Of a DNA stretch of 17,536 nucleotides, positions 8,985 through 16,314 are shown piece by piece (the stretch's first letter is position 1; each line of letters begins with the position of its first letter). The stretch spans positions 1 to 17,536 of the forward strand of contig JAEXBL010000182.1 of the NCBI GenBank assembly GCA_023394015.1. The letters are read 5' to 3'. The position numbers and the translations under genes were made by a program. The DNA is from Pseudomonadota bacterium. GTDB taxonomy: Bacteria; Pseudomonadota; Gammaproteobacteria; Burkholderiales; Burkholderiaceae_C. A model generated the notes under the pieces. That model made no database searches. It was not told the DNA's origin and worked only from the letters and a program-made list of their open reading frames with translations.

Positions 8985-9004
8985 CGCGGGCAAACGCGCA
9001 TTTT

Positions 9005-9454
9005 ATGAAATCCGTCCACAAGTCCGTCCTGATCTGGTACACGGCGCAGGAGATGTTCGATCTGGTGATCGACGTCGAGCGCTACCCTGAATTCCTGCCC
9101 TGGTGCAGCCACGGCAAGGTGCTGGAGCGCACCGAACTGGGCATGACGGCCGAAGTCGGCATCGCCATCAAGGCCGTGCGCCAGACCTTCGTCACCCGCA
9201 ACGAGCACGTGCCTGGGCGCGAAGTGCGGCTGCATCTGGTCAAGGGCCCGTTCTCCAAGCTCGAAGGCGTGTGGACCTTCACCCCCGTGGGCGAGAACCA
9301 GCGCGCCTGCCGGGTCGATCTGAAGATGGACTACGGCTTTGCCAACCGCCTGCTGGCCACCGTGGTGGGCCCCGTGTTTGACAAGATCGCCAGCAGCTTC
9401 GTCGACGCCTTCGTGCAGCGCGCCGAGCAGGTGTACGGCGGCAGCGCGGCGTGA
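9005..9454 (+). CDS. ratA: RatA-family START/polyketide-cyclase-like protein
   Basis: This 149-residue protein belongs to the RatA/coenzyme Q-binding COQ10-like START superfamily. The start MKSVHKSVLIWYTAQEMFDL, the stretch DVERYPEFLPWC (about residues 22-33) and the C-terminal GPVFDKIASSFVDAFVQRAE are characteristic. E. coli RatA was described as a toxin that inhibits 70S subunit association, while the fold suggests binding of a hydrophobic ligand such as a quinone, so the cellular role is debated. The frame extends upstream to 8930, but family members begin at the ATG at 9005. Its stop overlaps the rnfH GTG start by 4 bases (GTGA), indicating coupling. Confidence 0.9.
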   Translation: MKSVHKSVLIWYTAQEMFDLVIDVERYPEFLPWCSHGKVLERTELGMTAEVGIAIKAVRQTFVTRNEHVPGREVRLHLVKGPFSKLEGVWTFTPVGENQRACRVDLKMDYGFANRLLATVVGPVFDKIASSFVDAFVQRAEQVYGGSAA

Positions 9455-9798
9455 GCGATCGGCTGCACGTCACCGTAGCCTATGCGCCCGCGCCGCGCCA
9501 GGTGCACGAGGTGGCGCTGAGCCTGCCTGCGGGCAGCACCGTGCAGGATGCGCTGGCCGCCAGCGGCCTGCTGGCGCAGTTTCCCGACATCGACCTCTCG
9601 CCCGGCCACGTTGGCGTATGGGGCCGCAAGACGCCGCTGGAGCGCCCCTTGCGCCAGCGCGACCGGGTCGAGATCTGGCGCCCACTGAGGGTGGACCCCA
9701 AGCACGCCCGGCGCGAGCGTTTTGGGCAGCAGGGTGCTCGCGCGCCCGGGCTGTTTGCCAGGCGCGGGCAGGGCGGCAAGCCCACGGCGCGCGGCTGA
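9451..9798 (+). CDS. rnfH: RnfH/RatB-family ubiquitin-like protein
   Basis: This 115-residue protein has a beta-grasp (ubiquitin-like) RnfH domain. It opens with LHVTVAYAPAPRQ, continues with LPAGSTVQDALAASGLL and VGVWGRK, and closes the domain with LRQRDRVEIWRPLRVDPK, all typical of the family. The last 35 or so residues are basic and low in complexity, as in other family members. Function is unknown; homologues occur beside ratA (hence RatB) or in rnf operons. The GTG start overlaps the ratA stop. This is the last core-type gene before the accessory segment. Confidence 0.88.
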   Translation: MSDRLHVTVAYAPAPRQVHEVALSLPAGSTVQDALAASGLLAQFPDIDLSPGHVGVWGRKTPLERPLRQRDRVEIWRPLRVDPKHARRERFGQQGARAPGLFARRGQGGKPTARG

Positions 9799-10044
9799 CG
9801 CCACCGCACTCTTCATCCAGGCTCGTCGGCTGCTGCGTGGCGGCTTCGCCTCCATCGGCCATCCGGTCTATGTCTAACGGATAGGTCCATAAACCATGCT
9901 CCATTGATCAATATAGCTATTTGAGCGTACCATTCATGACGGATGCCAAGGGAGTGCAGTCGGACAAAGAATCCGAACCAGGCTCGGCACTTGATGGAGG
10001 CGTTGATCAGGTGCTCCGAGTCCGGGCGACTGTAGGAGCGAGCC
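9799..10044. other. Spacer between core genes and the multicopper oxidase operon, with an AT-rich patch
   Basis: I see no convincing gene in these 246 bases. About 9868-9940 is clearly more AT-rich than the flanks and contains two adjacent perfect 8-base palindromes, TTGATCAA (9904-9911) and ATAGCTAT (9913-9920). The promoter of the oxidase operon presumably lies here, but I cannot assign a convincing -35/-10 pair. The change in composition could mark the junction of an inserted segment. A 77-codon minus-strand frame (10046 down to 9813) also crosses it (see findings). Confidence 0.5.
10034..10038 (+). promoter_or_regulatory. Ribosome-binding site fixing the oxidase start
   Basis: AGGAG lies 6 bases before the ATG at 10045. 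An in-frame TAG at 10033-10035 rules out any longer protein, and no other ATG or GTG occurs before the hydrophobic signal core. The start is therefore well determined despite the long N-terminal region it produces. Confidence 0.85.
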
Positions 10045-13000
10045 ATGGGACAGCCTTGGTACAGCAGCGCGTGGCAGGCGCACGCGACGAACGGGCAGGG
10101 GCCTTCACTGGCCGCGTCGGCTGCGGTCCATGCTGCGCTGCGCCGTGATCGCAGCGTCCTCCTGGTGGCGCTCACCCTGGCGCTGGGCGCCTGCGTGAGC
10201 CAGGCGTCGACGCCGCCGCCGCAGGCCGATGCCAGTTGCCGCCGCGTGGTGCATGCCGATGTGGTGGCCCTCGAGCAGGCCTATGTGCTCAACCGCCATG
10301 CAGCCTTCGTGCCGGCGGGCATGCTCTATGCCCTGCGGCACGACGTGGTGCCGGTGGACGCGTCGCGTCCCCTGGGTCCCGGCAACGCCATGCTGCGGCC
10401 AGACAAGCGTCCGCGCCCGCTGGTGCTGCGCGTCAATGAAGGCGATTGCCTGCAGGTAGCGTTCGAGAACCTGCTCGACCCCGCGTGGCAGGAGGAGGGT
10501 CCCACGCCGCGCGAGATGAACGGCCGCCTGCCGGCGCATGTGGAGGCCAGTGCGGGCGTGCCCACGTCGCGTGAACTTGTTCGAGCGCAGCACATCAGCC
10601 TGGACCGGCCGCGTACGCGCACCGCCTCGTTCCACATCACCGGGCTCGAACTGGCGCCCATGCGCGCGGTCGATTGCCCGCTGAACGTGGCCTGCGGCGG
10701 CGACGGCAGCAACGTCGGTCTGCCCGAGCAGCGTGGCCTGGTGTTCAACGCCGCCACGCCGGCCGCGGTGCGCGCCGGCTTTCTCGGCTCGCTGGCCAAG
10801 CCGGGGCAAAAGGTGATCACGCGGTGGCGCGCGCCCAGGGAGGGCACCTACTTCGCCTATTCCACCGCCGCGCCGGTGGGCGGCGAGGGCGACGGCGGCC
10901 AGATCGGCCTGGGCCTGTTCGCCGCGGTGAACGTCGAGCCCGAGGGTTCGCGCTGGTACCGCTCGCAGGTCTCGCACGACGATCTGCAGCGCGCCACCCG
11001 CGCCGCGCCACCCGGGCGCCACGCCTACCGCCACATCGACTACGAGGCGCGCCACGACAGCGGTGACCGGGGCCCGATCCTGAACATGCTGGATGGCGAC
11101 CGCATCGTGCACAGCGATGTCAACGCCATCATCGTGCTGCCCGAAGGCGTGGGCCGCGGCGCCGATGCACCCGCCTGCAAGGACCCGGCCCGGAACATCT
11201 TCGGCGGCGGCTGCGGACAGTCGTTTCGCGAGTTCACGGTGGTGCTGCACGACCAGATCCACGCCCGGCAGGCATTTGCCGAGTTGGAAGACCCCAGCCA
11301 CCCGCTGCACTACCTGAAGGACGGCATGGGCATCAACTACGGTGCCTCGGGCATGGGCTCGGCGGTGCTGTCCACGCCGCTGCAGCGCGGCGTGGGCGTG
11401 GCCAGCCAGTGCCCCGAATGTCGCGGCGAGGAGTTCTTCCTCAGCTCCTGGGCCAATGGCGACCCGGCGCTGGTGCTGCGCTGGGACGCCGAGGGCAAGA
11501 GGCCCGTGGGCGCGCGCTACAAGGACGACCCCTCCGGCGTGCACCACAGCTACCTGGGCGATGCCGTGCGCTTTCGCAACCTGCACGCGGGGCCCAAGGA
11601 AACCCACGTGTTCCACCTGCACGCTCACCAGTGGGTGCTGGACGCGAGCGACCCCGACTCCACCTACCTTGACTCGCAAACCATCGCGCCCGGCGCCACC
11701 TTCAGCTACGGCATCGAGTTCGGCGGCTCGGGCAACCGCAACTTCACGCCGGGCGACTCGATCTTCCACTGCCACCTCTACCCGCATTTCGCGCAGGGCA
11801 TGTGGGAGCTTTGGCGCGTGCACGACGTGTTCGAGGACGGCAACGACCAGGGCCTGTTCAATCCCGCCCGCCCCGCCGGCCCCGACAACAACCCCCGCTG
11901 GCGCCGCCTGCCGGATGCCGAGGTGGCCGGCGGCACCGAGTCGCCAGCCGTGGTGCCGATTCCGGGCCAGCCACTGGCGCCGCTGCCTTCGGCCAGCTTT
12001 GCCGGCTACCCGTTCTACATTCCCGGCCAGGCCGGCCACCGTCCGCCGCAGCCGCCGTTGGACATGGACGTGGTGGCCGCCGGCTACGACCCGGCATCGG
12101 GCGCCGAGCCAGCCGCGGCCGACGTGGTCAGCGGCGGGTTGCCGCGCCACGTGGTCGTGGGTGGCTCGCTGAAGACCGCGCGCACCGACCCGGCCGTGCG
12201 CCAGCACGCGCTGTCCACCGGCGGCGAGGCTGCGCAACTGATCGCGCAGCGCGTGGCGCAGCAGGACCCGATTGCGCTGAATGCCTTTGCCGCGGTGTGG
12301 GACCAGCTCGAGATCAAGACCTTGCCGCACGCCGGCACGGCCGAGGAGCAGACGGCGATGCGCTTTCATGAGGGCGCTTTGGCGGGTGACGGCCTCACGC
12401 CGCGGGCGGCGCCAGCAAGCCATCCCGCCTGGTGGCCGCAGGCCAGGGGTTACGCCACCGAGTTTGCGGCCACCGTGGGCGGGCAGCAGCCGCGCGCCGA
12501 GGGCGAGGCGGTGTTCCTGGTCAATGGTCGGCCACCGGCCGCGGGTGCGCCCTATGCCAACCCGTGTCCCGCCAATGCGCCGCGGCGGCGCTACCGGGGC
12601 GCCTTCATCCAGACCGAGCTCACCTACAACAAGCACGGCTGGTTCGACCCGCAGGGGCGCATCGTGATCCTCGAGAACGACATCAAGGACATCATCGACG
12701 CGGCCACGCGCGTGCGCCTGCCGGAGCCGCTGTTCTTCCGTGCCAACTCGGGCGACTGCATCGATTTCAAGTCGAGCAACTTCGTGCCCTCGGCGCTGAA
12801 CGCCGACGACTTCCAGGTGTTCACGCCCACCGACACCATCGGCCAGCACATCCACCTGGTCAAGTTCGACGTGACATCCAGCGACGGCTCGGGCAACGGC
12901 TGGAACTACGAGGACGGCACCTTCTCGCCCGACGAGGTGCGCGAGCGCATCTTCGCCCACAACCGCCGCGTGGCCAGCACCGGCCAAGGGCAGCGGCGGG

Positions 13001-16000
13001 CGCCCATGCCGCACCCGCTGTTCCGCCCGGGCGGCGACATCCACACGGCCGCATCGCAAGGCGGCGCCGACCCGCAGGGCCACCGGCGCCTGCTGCAGCA
13101 AGGCAGTTGCCCGGCGCAGCGCGCCGGCGAGACAGACGCGCACTACGAGCACCGCCTGCACACCGAGCACCCCTTCTGCGGCGCCCAGCGCACCACCCAG
13201 CTCTGGTGGGCCGACCCGATCATCAACCACAAGGGCAAGGACAACACCTTGCGCACCGTGTTCAGCCACGACCACTTCGGCCCCAGCTCGCACCAGCAGC
13301 ACGGGCTGTATGCCGGTCTGGTGATCGAGCCGGCCAACTCGGTGTGGACCCGGGTGGACGCCCAGGTGTCCGAGGCCGACATGGCGCAGGCAGGCGCCGC
13401 CATGGCCAGCGCCGCCGGCAGCCTGGGCTGTGACGGCAGCGCGCCCAGCCGCTCGCCACTGTGCGACAAGCTCATTGGCGGCGCCAACCTGGCGCTCCAG
13501 GTGCCCGCTGCCCGCCAGCCCGCGCACGACCCGGTGCTGGGCGTGATCGAGCCACGCGATCCACTGGTGCTGCGCGCCGATGGCGGCCCCACCAGCACCC
13601 TGGCCAACATCATCGCGCCGCAGTGCGTGGGCGACAGCGATTCGAACCCCTTGCAACCCGCCTCCGGCCGAGGCGCCGGCGCGTCACCGGCCGCGGCCTG
13701 CGCGCCCAGCGACCAGACCCGGCGCGAGTTCGCGCTGGCGATTGCCGACTTCGGCATCGCCTACAACGCCGCGCTGGAGCCCATCAACCCCGAGCCGCGC
13801 GGCCCGGAGAGCGGCATGCGCGATCACTCGGCCGTGCGTTTCGGCTACCGGCACGTGGCCGGGCAGCCGGCGCGCCCGCTGGGCATCGCCAGCGAGGATC
13901 CCGGCACGCAGCTGGTCAACTACCGGCACGAGCCGCTGCCCTTGCGCATTGCCGATGTCAGCCCGGTCGGCCCCCTCAGCACGCCGGGCGATGCCGAAGC
14001 GGCGCTGGGCGGCTTCAGCTACCGCCAGAGCCAGCAGCGCGCGTCTGACGCCGCGCCCTGTGCGGCAGGCGACCAGGATTGCCTGGGCGACATGGCCAAT
14101 GCCTTCAGCACCGGGGTGCACGCCCGTCGTGACGAGCGCCTGGCCCGGGAGCCGCAGCGGGCGGAAGTCAGCAGCACCACGCGCACGCTGCTGCGTTCGC
14201 TGGGGCAGGAGGCGCGGCTCGACCAGGTGCTCGCCGCCATCGAGCAGTGGCGCCGCGACTTCAACTGCGCGCTGTACCGCGCCGAGCTGACCGCGGGCGC
14301 CGGCATTCGGTGCCGCCCCGGCATCGCGCGGCAGGAGCCGTGGCGCGAGTTCGGCGACCCCGCCACGCCGGTGCTGCCGGCCTTCGAGGGCGAATCGGTG
14401 CAGCTGCGCCTGATCCAGGGGGCGCAGGAGGCACAGCACGTGTTCACCATGAACGGCGTCAAGTGGCACCGCATGCCGAGCGCCAGGGGCTCGGGCTACA
14501 CCAACGCGCAGCCGGTGGGCATTTCGGAGCACTTCGAGTTCGACCTGGTGGTCAACCCGCTCGACAACTGGCACACCGATTACCTGTACGCCGGCTCGTC
14601 GGTGGACCAGTTGTGGGACGGCATGTGGGGCGTGCTGCGGGCCTATGGCCGGCAGGCGGACGCCGCCCAGGCGCCGCCGGACGGCACCCGCGTGGCGGGC
14701 ACACACGGGCTCGCACTGCTGCCGGGCGCGCCTGAAGTGCCGTCCGGCGCGCGTGCCGGCTCCAACATGGTGTGCACCGCCAACCCCACGGCCTATGCGG
14801 CGCGGCGGCAGTTCGACGTGAGCGTGGTCCGCGCCTGCGACCTGGTGGGCGATTGCGCCGGGCAGCGCAGGGGCATCGTCTACAGCGACGCGCAGCGCTT
14901 CAACATCCGCGATCCGCAGGCCATCGTCTACGTGCTCAACGCCGAGCGGCTGGCCAATGCCGGTGGCGCCTGGTCGTTCACCACACGCACCAATACCGAG
15001 GTGCTGGCCGAGCTGCGCGCGCAGTTCAATCCCGACAACCCGGCCGATCAGCGCCGTGTGATCGAGCCGCTGGTGCTGCGGGCGGCCGCCGGCGAATGCA
15101 TCGAAGTCGGCGTGCGCAACCACCTGCCGGCGACCAGGCCCTCAGGCTCGCCGAGCGGCGGCACGCTGACCGAGGTGGACGCCTCGCACAACCGGCTGCC
15201 GATGATTGCCGACGGGTTCAACATGAACCAGTTTTCCATGTCGGCCAGCGTGGGTCTGTCGATGCCGCGCCTGGCACAGCACCCGCTGTATGCCGATGGC
15301 AGCAATGTGGGGCTGAACGGCCAGGTGCGCAGGCTGTCGGAGGGCGGCGCCGCTGCACGGCAACAAGGCTCGCTGGTGCCGCCCTGCCTGGATGGGGCGC
15401 CGAATGCACCGCGCTGCAAGGGCAGCAGCATCTGGTGGGCGGGTGATTTCGAGCAGACCAGGCGCCCGCTGGAGCTGGGCGCGCTGCCCATCCGCAGCTT
15501 TGGCGATGTGGTCAAGCACCCGGCGCATGGCCTGGCCGGGGCCATGGTGATCGGCCCCGCCGGCTCGGGCGTGTGCGCCGACAACCGCTTTGCCCGCGAC
15601 GCCAGTGGCCGCGCCCTGCGCCATCCCACGCGCCTCAGCGCCGAAATCTGCGATGCGCAGCAGCGCAAGCTGCATGTGGACCACGTGCTGGTGTTCCAGG
15701 ATTCGGTGAACGCGCTGCACGGCGATCTGCCGGTGCGCAACCTGTCGGGCGCCGAGGAGCCCGACGACTACGGCATGAAGGCGCTGAACTACCGCACCGA
15801 TCCCCTGTGGGGCCGGCGCTTCAACGACCCTTCCGTGCCCGCCGGCGAGCGCGCCGAGGCCGACTACAGCGAAGTGCTCAGCTCCGCCCTGGTCAACGGC
15901 CGCTGTGCCTCGGGCGTGGCGCCGGTGATGGCCTGGAAGCACCCGTGCGACCCGGAGGCGCCGGTGTTCGAATCGCGTCCGCGCGAAGTCGTGCGCCTGC

Positions 16001-16314
16001 ACCTGGTTCACCCCGGTGGGCACACGCGGCAATACGGCATCGAGGTGGCGGGCCATGCCTTCAACCCCTATCCGTGGTCGGTCGCGTCGGACCGGATTGA
16101 CGCCGAGGCTGGCTCGTGGCTGCGCGAAGGGGTGCTCAATGGCTTCGGGCCGCACATGGGCACCACGCTGCAGCTTCGTGCCGGGGGCGAGTACGGCGTG
16201 CCGCTGGACTACCTGATTCGCAGTCAGGCCAGCTTCGCGTTTGATGGCGGCATCTGGGCGATTCTGCGGGTGCGGCCCCACGGCGCTGCGGCGCGACAAG
16301 GAGGTGACTCATGA
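10045..16314 (+). CDS. Giant six-domain multicopper oxidase, candidate Mn(II) oxidase (MnxG/McoA/MofA-like)
   Basis: This 2089-residue exported protein should oxidise a substrate with O2 as acceptor. After a 32-residue N-region, R33-R34 and a hydrophobic core end in LGAC (Cys50), so it is probably a lipoprotein. Copper-ligand signatures are HVFHLHAHQW (521-530, HxxHxH type), HCHLYPHFAQGM (575-586; type-1 ligands Cys576, His581, Met586), HIH (935-937) and HDH (1075-1077) followed by SSHQQHG. Three repeated two-domain units are visible: first domains close at about 288, 1087 and 1829 (GL-containing strand, then (I/V)xP), second domains at 585, 1526 and 2069 (G(M/I)W). This gives six cupredoxin domains. 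Size and phrases such as QHIHLVKFDVTSSDG recall MnxG/McoA Mn(II) oxidases, from memory. Other metals or phenolics remain possible. The fold is secure; the substrate is inference. Its stop overlaps the next start (ATGA). Confidence 0.92.
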   Translation: MGQPWYSSAWQAHATNGQGPSLAASAAVHAALRRDRSVLLVALTLALGACVSQASTPPPQADASCRRVVHADVVALEQAYVLNRHAAFVPAGMLYALRHDVVPVDASRPLGPGNAMLRPDKRPRPLVLRVNEGDCLQVAFENLLDPAWQEEGPTPREMNGRLPAHVEASAGVPTSRELVRAQHISLDRPRTRTASFHITGLELAPMRAVDCPLNVACGGDGSNVGLPEQRGLVFNAATPAAVRAGFLGSLAKPGQKVITRWRAPREGTYFAYSTAAPVGGEGDGGQIGLGLFAAVNVEPEGSRWYRSQVSHDDLQRATRAAPPGRHAYRHIDYEARHDSGDRGPILNMLDGDRIVHSDVNAIIVLPEGVGRGADAPACKDPARNIFGGGCGQSFREFTVVLHDQIHARQAFAELEDPSHPLHYLKDGMGINYGASGMGSAVLSTPLQRGVGVASQCPECRGEEFFLSSWANGDPALVLRWDAEGKRPVGARYKDDPSGVHHSYLGDAVRFRNLHAGPKETHVFHLHAHQWVLDASDPDSTYLDSQTIAPGATFSYGIEFGGSGNRNFTPGDSIFHCHLYPHFAQGMWELWRVHDVFEDGNDQGLFNPARPAGPDNNPRWRRLPDAEVAGGTESPAVVPIPGQPLAPLPSASFAGYPFYIPGQAGHRPPQPPLDMDVVAAGYDPASGAEPAAADVVSGGLPRHVVVGGSLKTARTDPAVRQHALSTGGEAAQLIAQRVAQQDPIALNAFAAVWDQLEIKTLPHAGTAEEQTAMRFHEGALAGDGLTPRAAPASHPAWWPQARGYATEFAATVGGQQPRAEGEAVFLVNGRPPAAGAPYANPCPANAPRRRYRGAFIQTELTYNKHGWFDPQGRIVILENDIKDIIDAATRVRLPEPLFFRANSGDCIDFKSSNFVPSALNADDFQVFTPTDTIGQHIHLVKFDVTSSDGSGNGWNYEDGTFSPDEVRERIFAHNRRVASTGQGQRRAPMPHPLFRPGGDIHTAASQGGADPQGHRRLLQQGSCPAQRAGETDAHYEHRLHTEHPFCGAQRTTQLWWADPIINHKGKDNTLRTVFSHDHFGPSSHQQHGLYAGLVIEPANSVWTRVDAQVSEADMAQAGAAMASAAGSLGCDGSAPSRSPLCDKLIGGANLALQVPAARQPAHDPVLGVIEPRDPLVLRADGGPTSTLANIIAPQCVGDSDSNPLQPASGRGAGASPAAACAPSDQTRREFALAIADFGIAYNAALEPINPEPRGPESGMRDHSAVRFGYRHVAGQPARPLGIASEDPGTQLVNYRHEPLPLRIADVSPVGPLSTPGDAEAALGGFSYRQSQQRASDAAPCAAGDQDCLGDMANAFSTGVHARRDERLAREPQRAEVSSTTRTLLRSLGQEARLDQVLAAIEQWRRDFNCALYRAELTAGAGIRCRPGIARQEPWREFGDPATPVLPAFEGESVQLRLIQGAQEAQHVFTMNGVKWHRMPSARGSGYTNAQPVGISEHFEFDLVVNPLDNWHTDYLYAGSSVDQLWDGMWGVLRAYGRQADAAQAPPDGTRVAGTHGLALLPGAPEVPSGARAGSNMVCTANPTAYAARRQFDVSVVRACDLVGDCAGQRRGIVYSDAQRFNIRDPQAIVYVLNAERLANAGGAWSFTTRTNTEVLAELRAQFNPDNPADQRRVIEPLVLRAAAGECIEVGVRNHLPATRPSGSPSGGTLTEVDASHNRLPMIADGFNMNQFSMSASVGLSMPRLAQHPLYADGSNVGLNGQVRRLSEGGAAARQQGSLVPPCLDGAPNAPRCKGSSIWWAGDFEQTRRPLELGALPIRSFGDVVKHPAHGLAGAMVIGPAGSGVCADNRFARDASGRALRHPTRLSAEICDAQQRKLHVDHVLVFQDSVNALHGDLPVRNLSGAEEPDDYGMKALNYRTDPLWGRRFNDPSVPAGERAEADYSEVLSSALVNGRCASGVAPVMAWKHPCDPEAPVFESRPREVVRLHLVHPGGHTRQYGIEVAGHAFNPYPWSVASDRIDAEAGSWLREGVLNGFGPHMGTTLQLRAGGEYGVPLDYLIRSQASFAFDGGIWAILRVRPHGAAARQGGDS
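16298..16307 (+). promoter_or_regulatory. Full-length consensus Shine-Dalgarno
   Basis: AAGGAGGTGA is an uninterrupted match to the 16S rRNA 3' tail, with the AGGAGG core 6 bases before the ATG at 16311. It lies inside the last codons of the oxidase gene. Few genes in this window have any clear ribosome-binding site, so this one suggests that the small downstream protein is made in good amount, possibly more than the oxidase. Confidence 0.9.

Noticed and set aside
8910..8993. N-terminal extension of SmpB to an ATG at 8993
   Set aside because: The added 28 residues match nothing in the family and would cover the ratA promoter region.
9813..9850. Intrinsic terminator after rnfH
   Set aside because: Only a 4-bp GGCG-GCTT-CGCC stem could be found and no T-run follows.
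9921..10148. 75-codon plus-strand frame upstream of the oxidase
   Set aside because: It overlaps the well-supported oxidase start, has no ribosome-binding site and no recognisable features.
10141..10194. Twin-arginine (Tat) signal in the oxidase
   Set aside because: An RR pair is present (residues 33-34), but the following residues are DRSVLL, lacking the RRxFLK pattern. A lipoprotein-type signal fits better, although Tat export cannot be fully excluded.
10105..13656. A 1183-codon open frame on the minus strand opposite the multicopper oxidase
   Set aside because: Its product is Arg/Gly/Ala/His-rich with no family character, as expected from the antisense of a high-GC gene; the plus strand here encodes clear copper-binding motifs.
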